Below, piece by piece: positions 26,954-36,092 of a DNA stretch of 64,000 nucleotides; position 1 is the stretch's first letter; each line of letters starts with the position of its first letter. The notes below the pieces were generated by a model. That model was not told the origin of the DNA. It ran no database searches and saw nothing but the letters and a program-made list of their open reading frames with translations. The translations under genes and the position numbers were made by a program. Origin of the DNA: an uncultured Alphaproteobacteria bacterium (GTDB lineage: Bacteria > Pseudomonadota > Alphaproteobacteria > Rs-D84); the NCBI GenBank assembly GCA_944392815.1, contig CALXXY010000002.1, positions 124,001-188,000 on the forward strand, given 5' to 3'.

Positions 26954-26975
26954 AATTGCAACTGGTGCCCTGGAT

Positions 26976-27692
26976 TTATGCGGCGGCGGTGAAAACCTTC
27001 TGCACGTCGTCATTATCGTCCAACGCATCAACCAGTTTTTCCAATTTTGCATATGCTTCGTCGTCCAAATCCATAGGCATATTCGGAATCCATGTCAATT
27101 CGGCTTTTTCCGGTTCACCCAATTTATCGGCCAACACTTTTTGTACAGTCATAAAATCATCTGGCTTGGTCGTGATGATGAATCCATCTTCGTCAGATTC
27201 CAAATTGTCGGCATTTGCGTCCATAATGATTTCCATCATTTCATCTTCGCTTTTGCCGATGGACGCAGGATAGAAAATCTGACCAGCACGTGTGAACATA
27301 AATACAACACTGCCCTCTTCGCCCATGTTGCCACCATTTTTGGCAAAGATATTGCGAATTTCAGGAACGGTTCTGCGCGGGTTGTCGGTTAATGCCTCGA
27401 CAATAACGGGAACGGCGCCCGGACCATAACCCTCGTACCGCACGGCCACATAGTTTTCAGTATTTGCGCCAGATGCTTTGTCAATTGCGCGTTTAATATT
27501 GTCATTGGGCATAGAGTTTTTACGTGCATTTAAAATCGCCAAACGCAGACGCGGATTGTTATCCGGATTTTTATCGCCCAATTTGGCGGCCATAGTTATT
27601 TCACGCGCCAATTTTGTAAACAAACCACTGCGCGCCGCATCAACAGCACCCTTTTTGTGCTGAATGTTATGCCATTTGCTGTGTCCACTCAT
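26976..27692 (-). CDS. yebC: YebC/TACO1-family translation-associated or regulatory protein
   Basis: The 238-residue protein starts MSGHSKWHNIQHKKGAVDAAR and has VRYEGYGPGAVPVIVEALTDN, NMGEEGSVVFMF and the typical acidic region with EDGFIITTKP, all standard for YebC. The family has been linked to transcriptional regulation and to ribosome rescue at proline stretches. It diverges from ruvA, and an AAAGG ribosome site precedes the ATG. A terminator follows. Confidence 0.95.
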   Translation of the reverse strand: MSGHSKWHNIQHKKGAVDAARSGLFTKLAREITMAAKLGDKNPDNNPRLRLAILNARKNSMPNDNIKRAIDKASGANTENYVAVRYEGYGPGAVPVIVEALTDNPRRTVPEIRNIFAKNGGNMGEEGSVVFMFTRAGQIFYPASIGKSEDEMMEIIMDANADNLESDEDGFIITTKPDDFMTVQKVLADKLGEPEKAELTWIPNMPMDLDDEAYAKLEKLVDALDDNDDVQKVFTAAA

Positions 27693-27744
27693 AATTTGAC
27701 CTTTTATATATATTGGATTAAAATTACTGGCAAAAGGATACCAA

Positions 27745-28323
27745 ATGATTGGAAAATTGCAAGGAAATGTTGACTACGTCGGTGACGGATTCATCATCTT
27801 GATGACAGGCGGCGTGGGATACAAAGTTTTTACCCCAGAATATCTGACGCCAAATTCCAATGTTTCCCTGTGGATTGAAACCGTCGTACGCGAGGATTCA
27901 ATTCGCCTGTTCGGTTTTTCATCAATTGCCGCACAAAATTTGTTTAATCAATTAACGGCTGTATCTGGCGTTGGCCCAAAATTGGCACTGGCAATAATGG
28001 GCGCGATTAAAACAGATACATTAATGACGGCAATCGCAACGGGCGACGCAAAAACAATCACCGCCGCCCCCGGGGTTGGTAAAAAAGTGGCCGAAAAAAT
28101 CATAGTCGAATTAAAATCCAAAATTGGCGGCGCATCATTTTCTGTACCGGGCGCGTCTGATACGTCTGGCGCCCTGCCCGATTTATTGGCCGCACTGGAA
28201 TCATTGGGATACAGACGTTTGGACATTGTGGACATGGCACAAAAATTGGTATCGGAAAATCCAGACGCCGATGTATCAAAACTGGTACCAATGGCATTAA
28301 AACAAATCAGCGGGAATAAATAA
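27745..28323 (+). CDS. ruvA: Holliday junction helicase subunit RuvA
   Basis: The 192-residue protein has the RuvA layout: OB-fold domain I (MIGKLQGNVDYVGDGFIIL...), domain II with two helix-hairpin-helix motifs (VSGVGPKLALAIMG and APGVGKKVAEKIIVEL) and the C-terminal domain III binding RuvB. It positions RuvB on Holliday junctions. An AAGGA ribosome site precedes the ATG. mnmE begins 2 bases after its stop. ruvB is not in the window, which is unusual but not unknown. Confidence 0.95.
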   Translation: MIGKLQGNVDYVGDGFIILMTGGVGYKVFTPEYLTPNSNVSLWIETVVREDSIRLFGFSSIAAQNLFNQLTAVSGVGPKLALAIMGAIKTDTLMTAIATGDAKTITAAPGVGKKVAEKIIVELKSKIGGASFSVPGASDTSGALPDLLAALESLGYRRLDIVDMAQKLVSENPDADVSKLVPMALKQISGNK

Positions 28324-28325
28324 AT

Positions 28326-29636
28326 ATGAACAATAACGAAACAATTTTTGCGCTGTCGTCGGGACATGGAAAATCCGGTGTCGCAGTCATACGTGTATCG
28401 GGCGACGATTTGTATAATCTGTTTTTGCAAATCACAAATCGCAAATCTGCGGACAGTCGCCACGCATATTTTGCAAATTTTCGCGACACCGCCGGCGATT
28501 TAATTGACCAGGTTATCGCCGTGTACTTTGCCGCCCCCCACTCTTTCACCGGCACAGATGTTATTGAAATACATTCCCATGGCGCGCCGGCCGTTGTTGA
28601 AAAAATATTTGAATACCTGCGTGATATGGGCGCCCGCATGGCGGTGCCGGGCGAATTTTCACGTCGCGCATTTTATAATAACAAAATGGATTTGGCGGAC
28701 ATAGACGGCCTGGCGGCACTGCTGGACGCACAAACAGACGCCCAACGAAAATCGGCACTGGCGTCTATGTTGGGCGGCGACAGTGAAATATATAACGCAT
28801 GGCGGGGGCAGATGATTGAAATTTCCGCGTATGCGGCGGCAATCCTGGATTACGCAGATGATGAATTACCCGCAAACATCGGGGAAACAATCCACATCAA
28901 AACAAAAAAATTATACGATGAAATTACCACCGCCATTTCGCGCTATGCGGCGGTTCGCGCCATACGCAGCGGTTTTAACGTTGCATTGGTTGGGCGCACA
29001 AACGTTGGAAAATCATCGCTGTTTAATGCGATTCTGGGTGCAAATCGCGCCATAGTATCAGACACCCCCGGCACCACCCGCGACGTAGTTTCCGCCACTA
29101 TCGACATGGGCGGATATATGGTGAACTTATCAGACACGGCCGGAATCCGCCGCGCCACCGACACGGTTGAAAAACAGGGAATCGAACGCACAAAAACCGA
29201 AATCGAAAACGCAGACATTATAATATATGTACAAAGCGCAACGAACAAAATCACAATCCCGCCACGCCACGCACAAAACGAAATTTATGTTGTAAACAAA
29301 TCGGACGTCGGCAAAAATCCACCCGCCCACGGCGCTGTGTATGTATCCGCCAAAACGGGCGATGGGATAAAAAAATTAATCACCGCAATAAACAAAAAAA
29401 TCGCACGCATCGCCATGACGGCCGAATCCGGCGTTGCAGTAAACGCCCGCACACGCGAATTGTTAACCACAGCGGCCACAGAATTAAAATCTGCCCTGGC
29501 CGCGCCAACGGGCAATTATGACATATTCGCCGAACACACCCGTCGCGCAGCGGACGCAATTGGAAAAATCCTGGGCACTATTACAGCGGCCGATGTTCTG
29601 GACGCCACATTTTCACAATTATGTTTAGGAAAATGA
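28326..29636 (+). CDS. mnmE: tRNA modification GTPase MnmE
   Basis: The 436-residue protein has the N-terminal folate-binding domain (TIFALSSGHGKSGVAVIRVSG), helical domain, and inserted G domain with GRTNVGKSSLFN (G1), DTPGTTRD (G2), DTAGIR (G3) and NKSD (G4). The C terminus ends LCLGK, the conserved Cys-Gly-Lys terminal motif. With MnmG it makes 5-carboxymethylaminomethyl-uridine at the wobble position of certain tRNAs. It is cotranscribed with ruvA. Confidence 0.97.
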   Translation: MNNNETIFALSSGHGKSGVAVIRVSGDDLYNLFLQITNRKSADSRHAYFANFRDTAGDLIDQVIAVYFAAPHSFTGTDVIEIHSHGAPAVVEKIFEYLRDMGARMAVPGEFSRRAFYNNKMDLADIDGLAALLDAQTDAQRKSALASMLGGDSEIYNAWRGQMIEISAYAAAILDYADDELPANIGETIHIKTKKLYDEITTAISRYAAVRAIRSGFNVALVGRTNVGKSSLFNAILGANRAIVSDTPGTTRDVVSATIDMGGYMVNLSDTAGIRRATDTVEKQGIERTKTEIENADIIIYVQSATNKITIPPRHAQNEIYVVNKSDVGKNPPAHGAVYVSAKTGDGIKKLITAINKKIARIAMTAESGVAVNARTRELLTTAATELKSALAAPTGNYDIFAEHTRRAADAIGKILGTITAADVLDATFSQLCLGK

Positions 29637-29699
29637 AATATTAATTTGATTTTACATAAATTTTCACAAAGTTATAAAAACACTTTAACTTTATTTACA

Positions 29700-29748
29700 G
29701 GGGGTGAACTCATGCAGTATTTATACACTACATGAGTTCGTTGCCCCC
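29700..29748. other. Long two-part hairpin between mnmE and the acyl-CoA ligase
   Basis: Outer arms GGGGG/CCCCC (29700-29704 and 29744-29748) and a perfect inner stem GAACTCATG/CATGAGTTC (29706-29714 and 29731-29739) fold around an AT-rich loop. No T-run follows on either strand, so it is not a standard terminator. It sits between the ends of two convergent genes. Confidence 0.5.
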
Positions 29749-29775
29749 ACAGCAGGTGTGCCGTTATATTTGATT

Positions 29776-31356
29776 TTACTCGTGACGATTGGGATATTTG
29801 CCCTCTATCAAATTCTGACGCACCACGTGATGCTTTACCTTTTGCGTACTGGTGGTGGGTAAATCATCGGTTGTCATGGCGAAATGCGTCACCCATTTAT
29901 ATGAAGCGACTTTTTTATTCGCCTGGGCAACGGCCGCAGCCAATTTTTCCATGGTCATATCGGGTTCGACACTAAACACGCCATATGTGACGGTTTTGTT
30001 TTTAACCTTGTGTTCGAACACGGCGACATTTTTAACACCGGGGATTTCGATAAACATGCCCTCTAATTCATCAGGATACACGTTTTTACCGGAATCCAAC
30101 ACAATGACCTGTTTTTTACGTCCGGCGAAATGCAGTTCACCATTTTTATCCATGGTCACCATATCGCCAGTGTTAAAGAACCCACGATCATCAAACACTT
30201 CGGCATTTACGGCCGGATTATTCATATATCCGCCAAACACCTGGTGACCGCGCACCCACAAAACACCGACGCCATCTTCGTTTTTATCACGAATTTCGCA
30301 TTCGTTATTAATGGTCGGTCCACCAAAGGCGAACGGGAAACGTTTTTTTGTTGGCTTTGAAATACAGATTGGCCCCACAGTTTCGGTCAAACCATATCCC
30401 TGAATAAACGTCAATCCCAACCGTTCATAGAACGTTTCAACCTCGGGCTTGGTGGCGGCACCACCGGCAATCAACAATCGTGCACGTCCGCCAAACACGT
30501 CCAGCACAGGTTTTTGAACCTTTTTCACCAACCCGCCCAGGCCGATTTTCTGCAGTATTTTGCCATATTTTAATACCACAGACACCAACCACCATTTATG
30601 TTGGGCTTTGATATTTTCTATGATGCGATTACGCAGAACCTCCCACAATCTGGGGACAGCCGGAATAACATGCGGGCGATACGCTTTGAAATCGGCCATG
30701 ATTTCCTTTGGATTAATGCTGGGCTGCAACAGAACGCCGGCGCCATAATGCAGCGTTGCCAACAATTCCACCGCGAACCCGAAAATATGATACATTGGCA
30801 AAAATCCATACATCACAAATCCGGGCTTAATCCAGTGATGCATGTCTTCCAATGAATTGGAACATTCCACCAAATTAAAATGCGTCAGTGGCACAACCTT
30901 TGGCGTACCAGTTGAACCCGACGTAAACGACAGCGTCGCAACATCAGTCGCGTCCAACGCCACAGGTTTTAACCGCGCGTCCAGTTTTTCGTCCGGCTGC
31001 GTAATATCATAAAATTTAAACTTTTTCGTTTTATAGAAAAATGACGGTTCAGCGCACACCAAATGACACTTGGTGATTTCCGTCATATTATCATATTCAA
31101 ACGGTGTTAAATTGGTATCCAGCAACAACGCAGTCCCGCCCAAATACCAGATTGCAAACAAAGTAATCGGAAATTCTGGGATATTATGCGCCAGCACACC
31201 AACCACATCACCCTGCTTTACACCGGCGGCATGCAGCGAGGTTGCGCGTTTTTTCACCAATTCCACAAATCCTGTGAACGTGACCCCTTCGCGGACCAGG
31301 AATAAATTATCCGGCCATTTTGCTGTGGTCTGTTCCAGCAATTGATACATATTCAT
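29776..31356 (-). CDS. AMP-forming acyl-CoA ligase (long-chain fatty acid type)
   Basis: The 526-residue ANL-superfamily enzyme has LSFTSGSTGTPKVVPLTH (A3 motif, about 144-161), GYGLTETVGP (A5), FNTGDMVTMDKNGELHFAGRKK (A7/A8) and TSTQKVKHHVVR, where the catalytic lysine is expected in A10. It activates a carboxylic acid, probably a fatty acid, as acyl-AMP and then acyl-CoA. The chain length is not deducible. An AAGGA ribosome site lies 10 bases before the ATG. It diverges from the exonuclease gene. Confidence 0.88.
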   Translation of the reverse strand: MNMYQLLEQTTAKWPDNLFLVREGVTFTGFVELVKKRATSLHAAGVKQGDVVGVLAHNIPEFPITLFAIWYLGGTALLLDTNLTPFEYDNMTEITKCHLVCAEPSFFYKTKKFKFYDITQPDEKLDARLKPVALDATDVATLSFTSGSTGTPKVVPLTHFNLVECSNSLEDMHHWIKPGFVMYGFLPMYHIFGFAVELLATLHYGAGVLLQPSINPKEIMADFKAYRPHVIPAVPRLWEVLRNRIIENIKAQHKWWLVSVVLKYGKILQKIGLGGLVKKVQKPVLDVFGGRARLLIAGGAATKPEVETFYERLGLTFIQGYGLTETVGPICISKPTKKRFPFAFGGPTINNECEIRDKNEDGVGVLWVRGHQVFGGYMNNPAVNAEVFDDRGFFNTGDMVTMDKNGELHFAGRKKQVIVLDSGKNVYPDELEGMFIEIPGVKNVAVFEHKVKNKTVTYGVFSVEPDMTMEKLAAAVAQANKKVASYKWVTHFAMTTDDLPTTSTQKVKHHVVRQNLIEGKYPNRHE

Positions 31357-31425
31357 AATAAAAATTCCTTGTTGTTTTTATATTGGACAACCACTATTAT
31401 ATCCACCAAGGAAAAGATTGCAATT

Positions 31426-32196
31426 ATGAAAATACTTACACTGAACATCAATTCTATACGTGCCCACGCAGAAAGTTTTATTGATATTTTGCGTGCTGGT
31501 GAATACGACACTATCCTGGTCCAGGAATTAAAGGTTGATAACGCCAATTTCCCATACAATATATTTGACGATTTTGGGTATAATATAAAAGTTTTCGGCC
31601 AAAAATCCTGGAATGGCGTGGCCGTATTTTCCAAATATTCTATCGAAGATGTCACATGTGGCATGCCGAATTTCCCGGACACAAACGCCAGATTTATCGA
31701 ATGCGTAATTGACGGTCATGTGCGGATAATCAACGTATACATGCCAAATGGCGACACAGTCGATTCCCCGAAATTCCCATATAAATTGGATTGGATGCGC
31801 GCATTTACCGAATACATCAAACAATACACCGCGTCCCCAGAACAGGTTATAATCGGCGGGGATTTTAACGTGGCCCTGACCGACGCAGACGTATGGAAAC
31901 CCGCAAATTATGTCGGAATTGCCATCGCCGCACCGGCCGCCCGCGAAATAATGCAATCGTGGATTGATATGGGCTGGGTGGACGTATGGCGCACCCTGCA
32001 CCCGGATACGATTGGATACACATGGTACGGATATCGTGGCGGTGATACAGTCGGCAAAAACATGGGATTACGCCTGGATTATTTTCTGGCAAATGCCGCG
32101 GCGATGAGTGCGGTAAAATTCTGCGAAATAGATACAGCCCCGCGCATGGCCCCAAAACCCACAGACCATTGCGGATTAATGATAAAACTGGATTAA
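31426..32196 (+). CDS. xth: Exodeoxyribonuclease III family AP endonuclease
   Basis: The 256-residue enzyme has the Xth motifs: LNINSIRA, QELKVD (metal-binding Glu), GGDFNVA, YTWYGYRG, RLDYFLA and the terminal TDHCGL with the catalytic His. It repairs abasic sites and blocked 3' ends. The ATG at 31426 is chosen over the longer frame from 31342 because an AAGGAAAAG ribosome site lies 8 bases before it. It is convergent with addB, and the two stop codons abut. Confidence 0.95.
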   Translation: MKILTLNINSIRAHAESFIDILRAGEYDTILVQELKVDNANFPYNIFDDFGYNIKVFGQKSWNGVAVFSKYSIEDVTCGMPNFPDTNARFIECVIDGHVRIINVYMPNGDTVDSPKFPYKLDWMRAFTEYIKQYTASPEQVIIGGDFNVALTDADVWKPANYVGIAIAAPAAREIMQSWIDMGWVDVWRTLHPDTIGYTWYGYRGGDTVGKNMGLRLDYFLANAAAMSAVKFCEIDTAPRMAPKPTDHCGLMIKLD

Positions 32197-34722
32197 TTAA
32201 TCGTCCACCCGCGCCAGGTCATCATACACTTTGTATTTAATATCACCCGTTGGCCTGTATTCATACGGCGCGCCCCCAACCAGGAATATATCAATCATTT
32301 CCTTGGCCCGGCCAACCGCAGCATTCATCATTTCCTGGGTGGTGGCGGCATCAAAATCAATTACCCGCGCGTCATTGTGTTTCAATTGCAAAAATTTCAT
32401 AACAGGCGCATTGGATTTTTCCGTCACATTTAACGAAAAACCCCCGTTTTGCAGCATATACGCCTCGATAGGCAACTGTGGCATATTACCTTTGTCCAAT
32501 TGTGATTTTGTGGGTGCGGCCCCAGTTTTAATGTCCATCACACCGCCGTCCCACACGCGGTCAGCGCGCGCACGAATAACATGCCCATCAATCACCATTT
32601 TACCGGGCACTTCGGCCACACTGTGCGGAATTTGCGCCATAAAATTGGAAATCACAGGCGCAATTTCGACAAACCGCCTGTGCCAAAAATGAAACAGAAC
32701 ACTGTCTGTGCCCAATTTTTCCAACGCACGCGCGTCCATTTGTCGCACCAGATTATCAACTGAAAAATCACGTGACGTTTCAATTACACTGTGCACCAGA
32801 TTTCCAAAATCCCGCACGTCTGGCCCCACCCAATAATCGTCCAACACGCGCAAACGCAACATATGCCGCACATAGAACGCGTATGGATTGTGAATTAACA
32901 ATTCCAATTCGGTCACATACACGTCACCCCAATCTTGGTCAACAGACGGTGGCGAATAATCCAATGGCCGCGCGTCAACCGCGTCGCGCCCACGCACAGC
33001 ACCCAAAATATCGGCCGCCGCATTCGACACATCAAACGCACCACGTCGCACAATTACACGTGATAGAAATCGCGATGCGGTCGTTTTAACCCCACCGGCC
33101 GTGGCACTGCGGGTCCAATACACTTCTGGTCCACATGATAAATTCATAAAATCCAATGATTGCAAAGATACTTTTCTGTCGGGCGACGGCAATCCAATTT
33201 GTTCGGCAACCGCACGCGGCAACCACGCGTTTTCATAACCCCGCGCCGGGAACATGCCGTCATTTAACCCGGTCAGTATCACAACATCAGCCGTCTGCAT
33301 ACGCGATTCGATCGTCCCCAACACAATGATTTTAGCCGCGTCATTCATGGGGTTGCGCACCTGGACACCGGAAATCGCGTCCGCCAACAACGCCCGTGCA
33401 CCGGGCAAATCAATTTGCACCCCCGCGCGCGCCACACACTCAGACAATTCAGAAATCGCCCCCCATACCTGAACAGACGCCGCGTCCGCCACCTCAAATG
33501 CAGGCGTAAAATTAATTTCACCACCATCAACCAAATTAATTATCAAATTCATCAAATTACAATCGGCCGCCATATACAGCGCATCAAACACAGAATTTTT
33601 ACCCTGTTGCAGCCAATCATCAAACAAATTTAAAATTGCACGCCCCGCGGGCACCATGGTTCCAGGCACCCCACCCGAAAAATCCGCGTCCAACCCGCGC
33701 CCCGCCAGCGCAGACGCAATACGCTGATTCCCCGCCGCGTCCGGCGTTATCACCAACACAGATTTATCATCGCGCACAGCGCGCGCAGCAATTTCAGCAA
33801 CTGCGGCGGCTTCCTCGCTTTCGCGGTCGCACACAATTAAATGGCAATTGCGCACAGAATCCGTTCCATGGGCGGGCGCAGGCGAATTTCCAAACGCATG
33901 ATTTAAAAATTCAATTGGCGACGCGCCCACATCAATTGGGATTAAATCAGCCGGCCGCACCCCAATCCGCGATAAAAATTTATATTCGGCATTATACGGA
34001 TTTGTATACAATTCAAAATCAGACACGTCCCCCGCAATATGCCCAGACATTATAATCCGCCCATGTGCCGCGCCCGCCACCGCCGCCATTAAATCAGCCG
34101 TCGCCGGCACCGACGCAGTCGACGCACAAACAATAACCAATTTATATTGATTTAAATGCCCAATCCATGCGCGAATATCGGCATTACGCTTTTGCGTCAC
34201 AGTTGGCCGATTATCAGATATTTCATTTTGTACACCGGCCAAAATTCCTAAAATTTCCGCTTTGTGCTGAAAATGCGCGGCATATTTTTCATCGACCAAA
34301 CCCGCCCAGTCAATTGTTGTGGCGTCAATTCCTTCGTTTTCCAGATAATTTTGCATACGCAATAAATCATGCGCCACCGGCAACGCAGTCGCCAAATTTC
34401 CAATACTGCTGTCCGCGGTCAACAGTTTGGCAACCGTCACCACACGCAAAGTATCCGACACAGCGTCCGTATTTTCCGCGTCATTATCTGCATCATCATC
34501 GGGGTCATCGGTACCCTCGCCCAGTGCGACCAAACGTGGCAAAATAATGCTGTGGCCCGCCCGCGCAACCAAATATTTTTCCACCCCACGCACAGCACGT
34601 CTGCTGGGCAAAAAAATCAGCATATCTGCCATATCCACCCCGGACATATCCATCACGCGCACCAACGCGTCCATCATTCGTCCAGGATTAGTTGCATAAA
34701 AAATATTTTTATTTGATTCCAA
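32197..34722 (-). CDS. addB: AddB-type double-strand break repair protein
   Basis: The 841-residue protein begins like AddB, with a helicase-like N-terminal domain (FLPSRRAVRGVEKY near residue 40) and no intact Walker A. It ends with a PD-(D/E)xK nuclease domain: RARADRVWDGGVMDIKTGAAP and PQLPIEAYML. AddB works with the AddA helicase-nuclease to process DNA ends for RecA. addA is not visible in the window, so it lies elsewhere or is not recognised. engB overlaps its start by 14 bases, and both lie downstream of rsmI. Confidence 0.85.
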   Translation of the reverse strand: MESNKNIFYATNPGRMMDALVRVMDMSGVDMADMLIFLPSRRAVRGVEKYLVARAGHSIILPRLVALGEGTDDPDDDADNDAENTDAVSDTLRVVTVAKLLTADSSIGNLATALPVAHDLLRMQNYLENEGIDATTIDWAGLVDEKYAAHFQHKAEILGILAGVQNEISDNRPTVTQKRNADIRAWIGHLNQYKLVIVCASTASVPATADLMAAVAGAAHGRIIMSGHIAGDVSDFELYTNPYNAEYKFLSRIGVRPADLIPIDVGASPIEFLNHAFGNSPAPAHGTDSVRNCHLIVCDRESEEAAAVAEIAARAVRDDKSVLVITPDAAGNQRIASALAGRGLDADFSGGVPGTMVPAGRAILNLFDDWLQQGKNSVFDALYMAADCNLMNLIINLVDGGEINFTPAFEVADAASVQVWGAISELSECVARAGVQIDLPGARALLADAISGVQVRNPMNDAAKIIVLGTIESRMQTADVVILTGLNDGMFPARGYENAWLPRAVAEQIGLPSPDRKVSLQSLDFMNLSCGPEVYWTRSATAGGVKTTASRFLSRVIVRRGAFDVSNAAADILGAVRGRDAVDARPLDYSPPSVDQDWGDVYVTELELLIHNPYAFYVRHMLRLRVLDDYWVGPDVRDFGNLVHSVIETSRDFSVDNLVRQMDARALEKLGTDSVLFHFWHRRFVEIAPVISNFMAQIPHSVAEVPGKMVIDGHVIRARADRVWDGGVMDIKTGAAPTKSQLDKGNMPQLPIEAYMLQNGGFSLNVTEKSNAPVMKFLQLKHNDARVIDFDAATTQEMMNAAVGRAKEMIDIFLVGGAPYEYRPTGDIKYKVYDDLARVDD

Positions 34723-35269
34723 TTATTGCCCTGATTGGTTCAATTCCAGTTTTCTTTTCCGCCGACGTTTCCAAAATATCGGCCGCCATTGCCGGGTGAT
34801 TTTCATGTGAAATTTGTTGCTGATTTTGTTCACGTACCCGCTTGTCACGTTTGGTGTATACAACCTGATACGCAATACCATGCGCATCGCAAAAATCCAT
34901 TAAATCCAAATCAGCCGGCCGCACCCCAATCCGCGAATCCACCAACACAAACAATCGTCGCAATTGACTGCGCGTCATCAAATATTCTTCCAGTCGGCGC
35001 ACCCATTGCATGGCCACATCGCGTGAAACCCGCGCATACCCGTATCCAGGCAAATCGACAATCATTACCCTGTCGTCAATATTAAACAGGTTCAACGTCT
35101 GGGTCCGCCCGGGTGTATTTGACGTCCGCGCCACATTTTGCCCCAACACAGCATTTATCAATGACGATTTGCCAACATTACTGCGCCCAACAAACGCATA
35201 TTCAGGAAATTGCGTATTCGGCAAATCAGCCACCCGTTCAAATCCGCCAACGAATTTAATCATCTGCAT
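34709..35269 (-). CDS. engB: Ribosome biogenesis GTPase YsxC/EngB
   Basis: The 186-residue GTPase has AFVGRSNVGKSSLIN (G1), TPGRTQTLN (G2), VDLPGYGYARVS (G3) and YTKRDK (G4) in the EngB order. It assists 50S assembly. The start (MQMIKFVGG) overlaps rsmI by 14 bases, and its own end overlaps addB by 14 bases, so rsmI-engB-addB is a compressed operon. Confidence 0.94.
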   Translation of the reverse strand: MQMIKFVGGFERVADLPNTQFPEYAFVGRSNVGKSSLINAVLGQNVARTSNTPGRTQTLNLFNIDDRVMIVDLPGYGYARVSRDVAMQWVRRLEEYLMTRSQLRRLFVLVDSRIGVRPADLDLMDFCDAHGIAYQVVYTKRDKRVREQNQQQISHENHPAMAADILETSAEKKTGIEPIRAIIGIK

Positions 35270-36056
35270 TCCCCTGGTTTAATAATCGTTTGTACGCTTC
35301 TTTTTTTGAAATTCCTGTTCGCTGGGCCAATTGTGCCGCCGCAGATTTAGTATTTTCCCCCGCGATATCATTGATAATTTCAGATATTTCCGCGTCCGAC
35401 ATTTTATGTTCAGGCGCCGGTGCAACAACAATAACAATTTCACCCCGTGGCGGTTCTATGTGCAATAAATCCGCGGGATATCCGATAATTGCCTGTTCAT
35501 GAATTTTGGTAATTTCGCGAACAAGTGCAATCTGACGTTCAGGCATAACCCGCGCCAGCGCAGCAATCGTTGTCATAATGCGATTTGGACTTTCGTAATA
35601 AATAATAGTATGACGAATTTTGTTATCATCACGCAGTTTTTTTTCATCAAAAAATCCACAAAACGTAAATCTGTCGGTTGCAAACCCAGACAACACCAGC
35701 GCAGAAATCGCCGCCACCGGCCCCGGCACAACGTACACAGGAATATTTGCCGCCCGTGCCGCACGCACCAATCGAAACCCCGGGTCACTTATCCCCGGCA
35801 TACCCGCATCAGACACAGCCGCAATTGTCACACCATTTTGCAATTTTTCAATTAATTGTGGCACCACATCACGTTCATTGTGTTCATGACATGAAACGCG
35901 CGGTGTTTTGATATCAAAATGCGTGGCCAATTTGGCAAACACCCGCGTATCTTCGGCCGCAATTAAATCAACCCCACGCAACACATCGACCGCCCGCGGC
36001 GACATATCAGCCAAATTTCCAATCGGCGTTCCAACAATATAAAGCCCAGATTGCAT
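35256..36056 (-). CDS. rsmI: 16S rRNA (cytidine-1402) 2'-O-methyltransferase RsmI
   Basis: The 266-residue protein has the tetrapyrrole-methylase-fold sequence of RsmI: LYIVGTPIGNLADMSPRAV, AAEDTRVF, HEHNERD, VSDAGMPGISDPG and a VPGP-containing stretch, then YYESPNRI and LVREITKIHE. It methylates the ribose of C1402 in 16S rRNA. An AAGGA ribosome site precedes the ATG. The divergent neighbour is the LpoA-like lipoprotein, the same pairing as yraL-yraM in Escherichia coli, which supports both calls. Confidence 0.96.
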   Translation of the reverse strand: MQSGLYIVGTPIGNLADMSPRAVDVLRGVDLIAAEDTRVFAKLATHFDIKTPRVSCHEHNERDVVPQLIEKLQNGVTIAAVSDAGMPGISDPGFRLVRAARAANIPVYVVPGPVAAISALVLSGFATDRFTFCGFFDEKKLRDDNKIRHTIIYYESPNRIMTTIAALARVMPERQIALVREITKIHEQAIIGYPADLLHIEPPRGEIVIVVAPAPEHKMSDAEISEIINDIAGENTKSAAAQLAQRTGISKKEAYKRLLNQGNADD

Positions 36057-36092
36057 TACAAATCCTTTTATAGTAAAATAATACAGAAATAA

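Noticed and set aside
28504..28704. Frames inside mnmE on both strands
   Set aside because: They are shadows of the MnmE frame, which has complete domain motifs over its whole length.
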